In this document: positions 10,370 to 22,122 of the stretch, in pieces
How positions within the stretch are numbered: position 1 is the stretch's first letter
Layout: each line of letters opens with the position of its first letter
Notes under the pieces: model-generated
Databases searched by the model: none
What the model was told of the DNA's origin: nothing
What the model saw: only the letters and a program-made list of their open reading frames with translations
Translations under genes and position numbers: made by a program
Assembly (NCBI GenBank): GCA_016630905.1
Contig: WBMQ01000012.1
Coordinates: 496,001-560,000, forward strand
DNA from: Capillidium heterosporum
Taxonomy: Eukaryota; Entomophthoromycota; Entomophthoromycetes; Entomophthorales; Capillidiaceae
DNA length: 64,000 nt
Direction: 5' to 3'

Positions 10370-11599
10370 ACGTACATTATTAATAAACATTATCATTTCA
10401 ACTATTTTTATCGATTATATATGCAGTCGAGTTGGTATATAGCTTTATTCATAACTCTATATAAACCTTGGCGCTTTTGCTTAGGATGTTTCAACACTGC
10501 ACAAAACGATGCAAAATTTTATTGAAAATGATAGTGAATTTGTGATCACTTAGGATAAGTAGCTTTATTATATTAGTACACTTGTTACATAAAATCCTCT
10601 ATTCAACAAATTATAAATAGTCCTATATAATCCGACTTGTTTTGGAGCCCACATACCAGTGCTAATATTACAATTTCAATATTTACAATGAACGTGTGCA
10701 CATAAATTAGCTCAGTTTGATTCATCTGCTGTCCCCAGTTGACGTGGCAAACCTATCCCCCCAGCAGTTTTACAATTTACCTTTATAAAGTCCAAGATTA
10801 TGAAAATGATGCCATGTACAGCATCCTTTGAGTCTGTTTACTAATCAAAGGTACTTGGAAGTTTGCTCCTTCATTAGTACCATAATTTCTGCTTGGGTAA
10901 ACTTTATCCAACCCTTAAATCATTACGTAATTTTGATTGGAAATCAAGCTTTATTTGGTTCTTCTATCCATGAAATAGGTAGTTTGGGGGGAACTATAAA
11001 AAACTACGAAAAGTAATCTCAGAACTTGGGCTCGGAGTAACTTCAAATTCCATATAGCTCCACATATTCAGCATGATCCAGAGTTCAAGGATATTGGACA
11101 ACTGGAGTTAAGTATGCACATCGCGTGACGCCCTTGGATCTATGTTTTCAAAGAAGATGGCATCGTGAGGAGTCTAGGTTTCAAAATTCTACCTTAGGGT
11201 GGTGTTGAATGGATCAACCTCCAACTTTTGGAACACGGATCGTTCTTTTATCTGACCTAGTTAGAGTAAGGAATTGTGAGATCATGCTCCAAAGCCTGGT
11301 AAATCAGATTAGTTATATTTTCAACCGAACTTCCAATTAGCTGCAAATAGTGGTTCGGAAAATTGTTACTAAGAGCAGCCAGTCATGCAGCTGGCAGAGA
11401 ATTCTTCTGGGTTCAGCTGGGATGAATTTGGCAATTTGTCAGGAAACCTTGTTCGATTTCTAATTCCAATTTCCAATCCATTTGTCTAAACTTACGACCT
11501 AAAGTCTATACAATCGACCTTTACTGATTTTTTTGTATTTCCGCTATACCCTCCATCTCCAATTCAACCTTGACACTAAGTCCAATACTAAAACAAAAC
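10370..11599. other. Spacer before the GH5 gene, with a possible old coding remnant
   Basis: The first part is the copy 3 3' flank. Between about 11120 and 11460 one plus-strand frame is nearly open, with only a TGA and a TAG, but it shows no recognisable motif. It may be a decayed gene or chance. The GH5 promoter should lie just before 11600. Confidence 0.3.
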
Positions 11600-13855
11600 A
11601 TGGAGGCAACCAGCCCATTCCAGCTCAAGAAGTTAGAGATCGAAGGCAAGTGGTTTGTTGATCCGACATCAGGTAGAGTAATTCAATTCAGAGGCATCAA
11701 CCTAGGTGGCAACAGTAAGCAACCCGAAGGATGGTCTTCAGAAAAGCTATCAGGAGCTTTCGACATCGACAAACTCTCATTTATAGGTAAGCCTTTGCCG
11801 CTGAATATAGCCGAGGAGCACGTGAAGCGGCTAAAATACTGGGGGTTCACTTTCATCCGACTGCTAGTAACTTGGGAAGCACTTGAACATAAGGGGCCTG
11901 GAGTTTACGATGAGGACTACATCGACTATTTAATTAAATTACTAAACTTATTTAAAGTTTATGGCATACGCTGCTTTATAGATCCTCACCAGGATGTCTG
12001 GTCCCGGTTGTGTGGGGGTTCTGGCGCTCCCAATTGGACTCTGTATTTAGCTGGTCTCGATCCCAGATGCTTTGAAGCTACCGCCGCTTCGCTATGTCAT
12101 TTCAACGCTTCCTCACCTGAGTCATTCCCCACCATGACCTGGCCTACTAACTACGCCAAATTGGCGACCGCCACCATGTTCACCCTCTTCTTCGGAGGTG
12201 CCACCTTCGCCCCCAAGTGCACTATAAAAAACAAGGAAGGTAATTTTGAAAACATCCAAGACTTCTTCCAGCGCTGCTACTGTGAAGCTTACCAGCACCT
12301 CTTCCGTCGATTGAAGGTGGAGAACCTTTTGGACGACGTAGTTCTCGGCATTGACACCATGAACGAACCATCAGAGGGGTTCATCGAGACTCAAGATATA
12401 ACGACATTACCACTTATCTCCTTCAAAGTTGTACGTAACGGAGAATCTCCAACTCCTTTGCAGGCTATGATCCTGGGCAACGGTACCAAATGCGAGATCG
12501 ATATCTACGGTATGGGTCTCCTCGGCTTCGTGAAGCAGGGTACCAAGCTTATCGATCCCAACGGCGTCAAAGCTTGGCTTATCAAGGACGAATCTACTAT
12601 CCCTGACTTGGAGCTTCCAGCCTGGCAGGATTGGCAGCTCGACGCCAACTGTATCTGGGCTTTGCACGGCGTTTGGGACCCTATAACCGGTAAGGCATTA
12701 AAGAAAGACTACTTCTACCAGGATTCAGTCACCAAACGCAAGTACGAGTTTCTGACCGACTTCTGGAAACCTTTTGTACGCCGACTCGCTCAATCAATTC
12801 GGGCCGTCCACCAAGATACTATCATGTTCATCGAGCCCCCTGTCAACGACATCCCACCTGTTCAAGAGGAGGGAGACCCAACCGAACGTATTGTGTACGC
12901 TCCCCATTGGTACGACGGCAAAACTTTGTTCAAGCTGCACTTCTCGTCGTGGACCTTTGACTTTTTAGGATTTATGCGAGGCAAGTACTGGTTTATCGGC
13001 CAGGCTCTTAAACTAGGCGAACGTAACGTGCGCAAGTGCTTCCAAGAGATGATCCAGATGATCGAAGGGGAAGGCAATAAGGCCTACGGTGATGTACCCA
13101 CTCTTATTGGCGAGTGTGGTATCCCCTTCAATATGGATGACAACAAAGCCTACAAAGACGGCGACTACACGCAGCAAATAAAGGCGTTGGATGCCACGCT
13201 GAATGCCACCGAGATGACAGGGGGTTTCTGCACCATTTGGAACTACTGCCACGACAACACTCACCAACTGGGTGATCTGTGGAACCGTGAGGACTTTTCC
13301 ATTTTTTCTAACGACACCAAATTACCCAACTTCAATCTCAACGACGAAGCACCCCTCTTCCGCATCCCTCTCGACAAAGGGGGTCGCGCCTTGGAGGCAG
13401 CCGTTAGACCTTACGCCATCTTTACTCCTGGTATCCCCAAGTTGCAGAGTTTTGTGCTGCCACGTTACAACCCATCCAAGGTTCCCGTCTACCACTACGA
13501 GTTCACATCCTTCTCTGATGCCTTCTGTAAAGGTAGGTTTGACCCCGATAAAGTTGTACAAAAATGCGAGATCTTTTTACCACCCCACCACTTCCCCCCT
13601 GGTCAACCGTTGAAAGTTGAAGTTTCGGATGGTCATTGGGAGGTCGTACGTACCCCGTTAGACGTCAACCCGTTCGATGAAGAAAGTGGTGTAGATTCTT
13701 ACGCTACTAGTTATGATTTGGAGAAACCTTTTGTCCAAACTTTGGTGTGGTCCTTCGCCTTCCCATTGCCGGTATCTACCCCTTACACCATCAAGGTTAC
13801 TTATGCCGATAGTGTCTTCCCTAACTCTAACGATTTGCTCTTCCCGTTGTGTTAG
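11600..13855 (+). CDS. GH5 family glycosidase, steryl-glucosidase/glucosylceramidase (EGCrP/Egh1-like)
   Basis: A 751-residue single-exon protein. The frame is open 30 bases further upstream but has no ATG there, so I start at 11600. The order matches fungal glycolipid-cleaving GH5 enzymes: a RGINLGGNSK motif near residue 35, a DPHQDVWSR...GGSGAPNWT segment near 130, the acid/base glutamate E256 in TMNEPSEG, a long insertion, the nucleophile E505 in LIGECGIPFN, WNYCHDN after it, and a C-terminal beta-sandwich domain. Relatives hydrolyse ergosteryl-beta-glucoside or glucosylceramide in the cytosol or vacuole and control membrane glycolipid levels. No signal peptide is visible. Which of the two substrates is preferred cannot be told from sequence alone. 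The glycogen debranching gene follows on the same strand 1.5 kb away. Confidence 0.9.
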   Translation: MEATSPFQLKKLEIEGKWFVDPTSGRVIQFRGINLGGNSKQPEGWSSEKLSGAFDIDKLSFIGKPLPLNIAEEHVKRLKYWGFTFIRLLVTWEALEHKGPGVYDEDYIDYLIKLLNLFKVYGIRCFIDPHQDVWSRLCGGSGAPNWTLYLAGLDPRCFEATAASLCHFNASSPESFPTMTWPTNYAKLATATMFTLFFGGATFAPKCTIKNKEGNFENIQDFFQRCYCEAYQHLFRRLKVENLLDDVVLGIDTMNEPSEGFIETQDITTLPLISFKVVRNGESPTPLQAMILGNGTKCEIDIYGMGLLGFVKQGTKLIDPNGVKAWLIKDESTIPDLELPAWQDWQLDANCIWALHGVWDPITGKALKKDYFYQDSVTKRKYEFLTDFWKPFVRRLAQSIRAVHQDTIMFIEPPVNDIPPVQEEGDPTERIVYAPHWYDGKTLFKLHFSSWTFDFLGFMRGKYWFIGQALKLGERNVRKCFQEMIQMIEGEGNKAYGDVPTLIGECGIPFNMDDNKAYKDGDYTQQIKALDATLNATEMTGGFCTIWNYCHDNTHQLGDLWNREDFSIFSNDTKLPNFNLNDEAPLFRIPLDKGGRALEAAVRPYAIFTPGIPKLQSFVLPRYNPSKVPVYHYEFTSFSDAFCKGRFDPDKVVQKCEIFLPPHHFPPGQPLKVEVSDGHWEVVRTPLDVNPFDEESGVDSYATSYDLEKPFVQTLVWSFAFPLPVSTPYTIKVTYADSVFPNSNDLLFPLC

Positions 13856-15354
13856 TTGTCTAGCTTGGCAGCTTGGAAAAATTTTGTCTTTGTGAGACTT
13901 TTGTATATTTAGTTTCGGTAGCGACGTCGTTCCGTATACGTTTGGCTACAATTGGTTAGCGGTGGTGGTCGCACCTAATATTTGGCGAACAATCCTTTTA
14001 TAATTTCACTCTTCAAAATTGATCCACCGTTCTTTTCTTATTTTCTATTCTATCAGCTGTTACTCAGATTAAAATTATCTTACTTTTGGCTTTACATTTG
14101 GATAACTTGCTGGTAATTTATAACGATGATTAGTTTTTTGAGATGCTGGTGCTGTTAGTGTTACTATAATTACAGTTGATGAATATTGATACAAATGAAG
14201 CTTTGGCGATAGTAGTCGTACTTATATAAGGTTTAGTTAGCTTGGCATCGACTTGGCAGGAAAAATCTATAAGTTGTTCGTGCACCTAGACAAGTTCTTT
14301 AGCTTTTAAGTTCCAAGACTGGGTATAACTTATATCAATGGACATGTACTGTACTATGAACTTGAGATCTTTTATGTAAGGACAGATATCTATAGATATG
14401 CCTTCACACTTGGTGGTATATATAGTTTTGAAAGTATTCCAGTACAATATGGAATGGCTTTATATAGTGATATATTTTGGTTTATGATCAGGTATAGGAA
14501 TTACGTTGAGCGTTTACTTCTTTTCAATCAAGATAGTGGTAAAGGATGGCAACAACGATATGGTTAAAAGCCGAGAAGCAAAATTGTGATGATAAGCTGC
14601 AGTATTGCTATTGTATTATAAAATTCTAATACTATGGCATAGCAATGGGTTTATTTCTATAATACAATCGACATGTATGGCATGCCAATTTCTAAACTCC
14701 AATTCAGAATATACCTCCAGTAATAATCTAACTTGTTATAGCACTTTCATGGTTAAATCTAGCTTTATTGATCTGATAGACGACTGTATCTAGTATCGTA
14801 GAAGATGCAGAAAATTGGCTTGAGCTTTCAAGGGGGAGGCAAAGAATTATCAACAGGTATATCATTTCAAGTTACTTTCCCACGCTTTTATTATTCTTAT
14901 AGCTAGGGAGATAAAGACAAAATAGCTTAATTTGTCTTTGCTATAAACCTGCTTTCTACTATAGTAAAAGCTCAAGAGGCTGTATACCATTTCAAAGACT
15001 GATATACGAAGACTTTCATTATAGCTGCTATAAGAGCTAATATCACTTAAAACTATATGGAGATGTGTATATGTGCTTATAACAAAACTTTTGGTTTAGA
15101 CGCTATAGTCTTAGCTTATCACGACTTTTAGTAAATTCTGTAAACATTTGAAATAAGGAAGGCTTACAAAAGATAACGACACATTCAAGATAAGGAATAA
15201 ACCCGTTTAGGTTATTCGTAAGGGGATGACTAAAAATACAGAAGATGATGTAGTCTTTGCTAATAGGGTTGACTAATTGCAAAGACGTAGTTTAGGAGTT
15301 TATAAAAGTGGATTTGAAATTGAACTGAAGGAAAAGGTTCAACAGTTCGTAACA
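13856..15354. other. Spacer between GH5 and debranching-enzyme genes
   Basis: AT-rich intergenic DNA without a supported gene. A TATAAAAG at 15301-15308 lies about 50 bases before the debranching-enzyme ATG and is its likely core promoter. Confidence 0.5.
15301..15308 (+). promoter_or_regulatory. TATA box of the debranching-enzyme gene
   Basis: TATAAAAG lies 47-54 bases before the chosen ATG at 15355. It argues against any start further upstream in the same frame. Confidence 0.5.
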
Positions 15355-18300
15355 ATGTTAGGAAACAACAACAGAAACACGACAGAGAATATGAGTCCAC
15401 TTAGCGAAGCCAATCTTGTAGTATATACCTTGAAGTTGGATGGCGAGGGTGCGCCTAAAGAGCAGGATAAAGTAAGCTTTAGGTTTTGGTGATGAACTTA
15501 TGTTTTTAGTTGATAAGGTTGCCGCCTATTGGCAACGGGAAGGAAGGGTATGGGTTTCGACTGATATTGGACTTTTGCACCGAAGCAGCTTTGGAGCCGG
15601 TGTTTAATACCAACTACCCTTTGGACCAGTAAATATTTTTGAACTTTATTGTAAATTTATTGATCCATTTCCTACTAGTTCCAAATTCGACCGAACTCAC
15701 TTCCACAAACAAAAGTAATTATCGGCCAAAATATCAAAGTGCTAATTTTATACAACAGATTCCATGAAAAGTACGGTCAGGACAGTTACCTGGACTTGGA
15801 AGTAAAGCAAGCAGGTATTTTTGAATATTACGTTGAATATACAAAGGAAGGTAAGCGAGTTGTTGGTAAAAAGGGTCACTTTATTGTGGATCCTACCCTT
15901 GAAATCAAAGGCAACCCTCTGCCTTTGGATGGTATCAACCTGCTGTCCATAGTACCTAAATGGCTAGGTCCTATCAACCAATGGAAGCCTCACTTCAAAG
16001 CAGCTGCCCAATTGAACTACAACCTAATTCACTTTGTACCGCTTCAGCAACGAGGCCAATCCAACTCCCCCTACTCCATCAAGAACCAGCTTGCATTATC
16101 CGATGATTTGTTTCCTACTGCCACAAGCGTTGAAAAGAAGCTGGAGGTTTTGAAAGAGACTTTACGAGGGCTACGAAAGGAACATGGCCTTTTAAGTTTG
16201 ATTGATATGGTATGGAATCATACGTCATTCGATAGTGAATGGTTGTGGGATCACCCAGAAGCCGGGTATAATGTAGAAAACTCTCCTCACCTTCGCCCAG
16301 CCTACGAGCTCGACACCGCCCTACTTGAACTGTCGACTCAATTACAAACCAAATACAACCTCAGTGGTAAGCTGGAAAATGAACAGGACCTGAACGAAAT
16401 AATCAACGTCGTACGTAACCACCTGCTCCCTAATTTGAAACTGTACGAGTACTACGCCATCGATGTTAAGCATTCCGTCGAAGCCCTGCGTCAGGCGGTT
16501 GGAGATCAACAGGTGGATGAGGATGCTACCCCCTGTCTAGAATTTGATGATATACGCAACCTGAGTAACTACGACTTGGCTTTACGTCTTACTGAGAAGA
16601 CTTTGATTGAACACCACGGTGTAAGGTTCGGCAAGTCTTTGGATATAGCAAAGGTAGTGCCTATTTTGAGAGTACGTTTAGGCAACCGCTCAGTAAAAGC
16701 CAACTTGGACGAAGCCGCCAACGTCTACCATGATCTACTCAACATGGTTAATTTACCCTTCTACAATAAGTACGATGACGATATCAAAGCCATTATTAGC
16801 AATGTCACCAACCACCTCCGCTTCCAACGTCTAGCTGAAAATGGACCACGCTACTCCACCATCTCTGAGGAAGTTCCTCTGCTGCAGACCTACTTCACAA
16901 GATTACCAAAGAACTCACGTACCGCTAAACATAACCCTGACGCTTTGGCACTAGCTAACAACGGGTGGGTATGGGCTGCTGATCCTAAAGTCGACTTTGC
17001 AAGTTCCGAGTCCTCAGCTTACCTGAGAAGAGACGTCATCATCTGGGGTGACTGTACGAAATTAAGGTACGGTGATAAGAAAGAGGACAATCCATTCCTG
17101 TGGGAACATATGAAGAAGTATACTGAGCAGATGGCTAGTTTGTTTGATGGATTTAGAATCGATAACTGCCATTCTACACCAGTACACCTAGCTGAGTATC
17201 TGTTGGATGCAGCACGAAGAATTAATCCTAACCTGTATGTTGTAGCTGAGTTGTTTACTGGCAGTGAAGAGAAGGACAAGGAGTTTGTCAGTAGGCTAGG
17301 TATCAATTCACTTATTCGGGAAGCTATGCAAGCTGGCGACCCCCATGAACTAAGTCGCCTCGTCCATCGCTACGGAGGACTACCGGTAGGATCTTTAGAT
17401 GATACCTGGAAGGCCGGTAAAGGACAGTTCAAAATTGACGGTGGTAGAATTCAAATGTGCCATCTAATCCCAGTTTCAGGCTCAGTTACTCATTCTCTGT
17501 TTATGGACTGTACCCACGATAATGAAACTCCAACCCAGAAACGCACCACCATCGACGCTTTGCCCAACGCTGCTCTAGTAAGTATGACTTACTGTGCTGT
17601 TGGTTCGGTAAAAGGGTACGATGAACTTTACCCTAAACTACTAGAGCTAGTTGGTGAATCTAGGACCTACAAGGAGGTTGTCGATGCTACCAAGGTAGGG
17701 TTAGGCCAAGCTAAACGAGAGTTGCTGGATCTGCATTACAAATTGTGTATCGATGGATTTAGAGAAGTTCACGTCCATCATGAAAACCAATACGTCATGG
17801 TACATCGCCAGCACCCGTTAAGCCACGAGGGGTACTTGTTGGTTGCTCACACTGCCTATGGAGGGTCGAGTGAGACCAGTTGGTTAGATCCCGTCAAATT
17901 GCGCGGCACCCAAGTCGAGTTCTTGGCGAGCTATAAATTGAAGTTGAATCAGCATGTTACCTCCAACACCGGACATGACACTCAACACCTGCAGGGTATA
18001 GAATCCAGCTTGGAAATTTTGGAGCCACCCCAGTTTGTCCCGGGTAAGGATCATATCGGTGAATACTTGGAATTACAGCTACCAGCTAGCTTCACCCGAG
18101 GAAGTATCTTATTAATTAAGACAAAGTTGCATCAAGTCGACCGTGAGTTGACTTCCAAAGTAGGTGCCAAGTTTGACGTCATTGTTCAGAATTTAGACTT
18201 TGGCGACCTCAACGTTCTGCTATACCGCTCCGACGCTGAAGAACGAGATTCTATTGGTGATCACCGTGGCACCTACGAAGTGCCCAACGTAGGTAAATTA

Positions 18301-20238
18301 GCCTACTGCGGTCTGCAAGGCTTCATCTCAGTTCTTAAACCTATCATGGATACCAACGACCTGGGTCATCCCATGTGCGACCACTTGAGGCAGGGCCGAT
18401 GGGCCCTCGAGTATACGATCGAGAGGCTCAAGCTTTACTCGAAATCCAACCCCAAGTTGGTTCAAGTTATCCAGTGGTTTGAGAACCAGGAACAACTTTT
18501 GAAAAAGCTACCTAGCTTCCTATTCCCCAAGTACTTTGCCGTCCTACTTTTCAGCGCTTACAAAGCTGCTACTTTACGAGTTGGTGTTCTAGCTCAGAGT
18601 TTGGTAAGCCTAGACGACGATGACTTTGTCAAAAATTTAGCTCTCAGCGCCGTGCAATTATATGGAACTGTAAAATCGACAGGATTACACCCAACCGAAA
18701 GAACTCAGTCGTTGGCGGCCGGTCTACCCCATTTTGCTACTAACCACATGCGCTGCTGGGGTAGGGATACCTTTATTTCGTTGAGAGGCCTGTTCCTGTG
18801 CACTGGCAACTTCCAGCCGGCTAAAGACTTGATTGTCGCCTTTGCTGGTACCTTGAAACACGGGTTAATCCCCAATTTGTTGGATAGTCAACGTAGACCT
18901 CGCTACAACGCCCGTGATGCCACCTGGTGGTTCCTTCAGTCGGTTCAAGATTACGTCAGCATGGTTCCCAGCGGTATCGAATTGTTAGAGTACGACGTAC
19001 CTAGACGTTTCCCCGACGGGGATACCTTTGTCGAAGCTAACGACCCTAGCGTCTTCACCACGACGACCAAGCTCAAGGATATCATCCAAGAGATTTTACA
19101 GCGCCACGCAGCCGGCATCAAGTTTAGAGAGTGGAACGCTGGTCCCCAGCTGGATACCCATATGACTTACGAAGGCTTCGAAGTCGACATCAAACTGGAT
19201 ACCAGCACCGGGTTCTTGCATGGTGGAAACCTGTACAACTGTGGCACCTGGATGGACAAGATGGGTGAGTCGACCAAGGCCGGTACCATGGGTCTACCAG
19301 CAACCCCAAGAGATGGTGCTCCCGTCGAGATTACGGGGCTTCTCAAATCAGCGCTGCGTTGGATATCTGACCTCAACCGCCAAGGTAAGTTCCAACATGG
19401 CGGCGTACAACTTGCCAATGGGGAAACTCTACTCTACACCGAATGGGACCACCGCTTGCAGCAGAACTTCGAGAACCACTACTATGTGCCCGTTGAAGGC
19501 GAACATTTCGACGGCTACAACAATGTTCACAATAATTTTGTGCACCGTAGAGGGATCTATAAGGATACAGTAGGTTCCAAGCAAGTTTACACTGACTATC
19601 AACTAAGACCCAATTTCCCTATCGCTATGGCAGTTGCCCCCGAGCTCTTCAACAAGGATCGTGCTAGAAAGGCTTTGCAGGTTGCTGAAGCGTACTTGGT
19701 TGCACCCCTTGGTATGAAAACCTTGGATCCAGCCGACTCGAACTACCGTGGAAATTATGACAACTCCAACGATTCTTACGACAAAACGGTATCTAAAGGT
19801 TTCAACTACCACCAAGGTCCCGAGTGGGGCTGGCCTTTAGGATACTATCTAAGAGCCAAGTATCACTTTTTCAAGGAAGGCGATCTCAAGAAGGATGATG
19901 CATTGATTCATTCGATTCATACCAATTTGTTGCAGCCCAAAGAGATCTTGAAATCTTCGTGGTACGCCGGTGTCCCCGAGCTTACCAATGAAAATGGAGC
20001 TTACTGTAGGGATTCTTGCAGTACTCAAGCTTGGTCCAACTCTTGTCTGTTGGATCTTATCTACGACTTGAAAAAGGATTTGCAGAAGGAGGTTGAGGCT
20101 AAAGAGGTCAAGGTTGGCAATGGAACCAAAGTAATCGGGGAAGTTAAGGTAGCCGAGGCAACTAAGGTTGAGGTGACAACAAAGGTAGCTAAAGGCAAAG
20201 TGACCAAGGCTAAGGCCGATGGCAAGAAGGTGAACTAG
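15355..20238 (+). CDS. GDB1: Glycogen debranching enzyme (4-alpha-glucanotransferase / amylo-1,6-glucosidase)
   Basis: Four exons (15355-15471, 15510-15628, 15679-15714, 15759-20238) give about 1583 residues. Introns are 38, 50 and 44 nt and the exons join in frame. The N-terminal GH13-like transferase half has DMVWNHTS, the nucleophile region GFRIDNCHS (D about 559) and the acid/base VVAELFTGS (E about 588). The C-terminal GH133 glucosidase half has RCWGRDTFISLRG and NCGTWMDKMGES (about 1250). The enzyme acts in the cytosol: it moves maltotriosyl units and then cleaves the alpha-1,6 branch glucose. Fungal and animal homologues end near the segment matching SCLLDLIYDL. Here about 50 residues rich in Lys, Val, Glu and Ala follow, which is unusual. 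A possible alternative start is the internal ATG 13 codons downstream. Confidence 0.93.
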
Positions 20239-20632
20239 GATTTAGTTTTAACCTGGTTAAGCAATAAATATGTTATCTCTATATTTTTATGGATTTAGAG
20301 CATCGTTTTATATATAAGGCTTCAAGCTAACCATTTTACAACTTTAATCAAGAGCTGGCAGTATCAATATATTTTTCTATACTTCCATGTAAAAGCTACA
20401 AAATAGGAAATGGCTTTAAATCCATTGTATGTCGATTAGCTCAATAAATTATTTTCCATAAAGGCAGGTCTGCTCCCAAAAAATCAATATAAATTCGAAA
20501 GTAATGTACCTAGTAAAGAAACCCTACCCACATTTGGGTTGGCAAGATACTCAAATTAGGAGCATTTTTGGAAGGATATGTTGTTGATGCAGAATAAACC
20601 GCTATTCTCCTTGCAACAGATATTACGCGAAA
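20239..20632. other. 3' flank of the debranching-enzyme gene
   Basis: AT-rich, no gene seen beyond the polyadenylation signal. Confidence 0.35.
20263..20268 (+). terminator. Possible polyadenylation signal of the debranching-enzyme gene
   Basis: AATAAA occurs 25 bases after the stop codon. Confidence 0.4.
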
Positions 20633-20800
20633 TTAGGTTGGCCAGGAAAATGCTCTAATGCTCAGAACCACCTTTACTGCACTTGCTTTCACAAGAGTAG
20701 AGCATTGATTGATGGTCTCTTTAGTGAGCTTACAAGCTTTCTCACAAGCCAAGGCACAATTCATAAAAACAGATAATACTATTGCGTTTTTGATGAACAT
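20633..20800 (-). CDS. Short secreted cysteine peptide or frameshifted remnant
   Basis: A 55-codon minus-strand frame starts with a leader (MFIKNAIVLSVFMNCALA) very like the ten-cysteine family and then a C-x3-C-x9-C pattern matching the family's first three cysteines. After the third cysteine the frame loses cysteines, while the neighbouring frame reads YSCESKCSKGGSEH and stops. It may therefore be a short gene whose 3' half is frameshifted, or a second type of cysteine-rich peptide. No clean TATA box precedes it. Coding status is uncertain. Confidence 0.4.
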   Translation of the reverse strand: MFIKNAIVLSVFMNCALACEKACKLTKETINQCSTLVKASAVKVVLSIRAFSWPT

Positions 20801-21389
20801 ATTGATTTAAAGTTTGAGTTGATTTGTATAAATTTATTTTGGTTCGGCTTAAACTTATTTTTAGTTTTCCAGTAGAAAGTTATATTGACTTTAATAAGAT
20901 GTAGCTTGTTGGAGTTTTCTGCTTCATAACCGTAAGACTACATAATATAGTAGTAAAATATTTAATTTAAAAGCTCAAACTATATGAAAACGAAATGCTA
21001 CGTTAAATCGAATCCTGTTCCAGTTCCCTTTGTGATGATGCCGTCTCGTTCCTTAAGTATGTAGCTTGTTAGTTCCTACATGAAACTAGTTTAACCGATT
21101 TCTGGATAAAGTTGGTGGAAAAATCCAGTCTATTGAACTTTTGGATCGGATGCAGCTCTCTAATAACTATTGGAAGCTGATGTACCCTCGATAGTATACA
21201 GCTTATATTAGTGGAATTTTGACTGAATTTTATAACTATGTCAACTTGAATGAATCTACCACACTCAACAAGTTCAGCTACTACTTACATCCACGAATGC
21301 CATACAAGCTAAGTTGTTGATGAAACTATTATATATATATTAAAAGGGGTATCAAATTTACTATAGTTAGGACTAATATTTCTGTTAGT

Positions 21390-21575
21390 AAATTTAAGTC
21401 GTTCTAAAGGCATCCTCATCAGTATAACTTACTGAATTTTCTCAGAGATAGCATGTCCAAAACAAACTGTAGTTTAACATGAAGCTCAAAGGTATAAGTG
21501 GGGAACACCAACTTCACTTTAGAAGCAAAATCCATCATAGATCGAATAAATTTCAACCTACAATAGTGCTATATT
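21390..21575 (-). pseudogene. Unidentified coding remnant, duplicate A
   Basis: The minus strand has about 45 open codons ending LRKFSKLY. The same stretch recurs, more decayed, at 22670-22890 on the same strand, with shared segments CTAAAGGCATCCT (plus strand) and codons for KL...TFE. No family is recognised. Confidence 0.3.
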
Positions 21576-21840
21576 TCTATTGAATACAGTGCTAAAACTT
21601 GGCCTTTGTGACAATGGTTTTCAAATGCATTAAGCATTAAGCCCAAATAAACAAAATCTGTTATAATTTATTCTGCATATACAATGTGTAAGCTATAAAG
21701 CACAAACTATGATGAATTTCTTTATACACTAATTGTTTGAATAGTTTTACTTTCAAAAGTAAGGATCAGCTTTTTAGAAGGTACAAATATCATTTGGTAA
21801 TAAATAGAAAGATAGGAACTACCTATATCCAACTATTTGA

Positions 21841-22122
21841 ATAGCCATCATCACAGGTCAGCAAATAGGAGTCATAACTATCAAACTTGGGCGTTTAGCA
21901 GTAGGAAAAGATACTGATACTATTGTCTCTACAATCGAAACCATTACTGCCCAAGCTTTTGATAAATCTGCTTTAGTTTTGTTTGCTACTTAGGTTGCAA
22001 GTAGTTAAACAGATGTAGAAGCAGCGATCGTTATGAAAGACCTTTTCACGGCAGACCGTCACACAAGCTAGAACATAGACTGTAACAGTAAATACTAATA
22101 AAATATATTTGACAGTAAACAT
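21841..22122 (-). pseudogene. Full-length cysteine-rich family pseudogene with two in-frame stops
   Basis: Ninety-four consecutive minus-strand codons align with the family without any indel. There is an ATG and leader (MFTVKYILLVFTVTVYVLA), then C-x3-C-x9-C-x3-C-x3-C, then a region matching the GYDC loop, and an end matching the FGGC...TCGSGC tail. TAA codons interrupt at positions 50 and 76, and several later cysteines are replaced, including the last one by tyrosine. Its first 49 codons could still be translated as a truncated secreted peptide with five cysteines. It lies on the same strand as copy 4, about 1 kb away. Confidence 0.75.

Larger units (their letters stand above)
8644..10440. 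repeat. Segmental duplication, block 2 (pseudogene and copy 3)
   Basis: Second copy of the divergent-pair block described at 304-2100. The left member is dead and the right member is intact. Confidence 0.65.

Noticed and set aside
13272-13613. Frames on both strands inside the GH5 gene
   Set aside because: Shadows of the GH5 coding sequence; the GH5 frame has all catalytic motifs.
15277-15354. Earlier in-frame extension of the debranching enzyme
   Set aside because: It has no ATG and runs across the TATA box, so it is upstream of the likely transcription start.
19220-19573. 117-codon plus frame in the debranching-enzyme gene
   Set aside because: Out-of-frame shadow of the GH133 domain.
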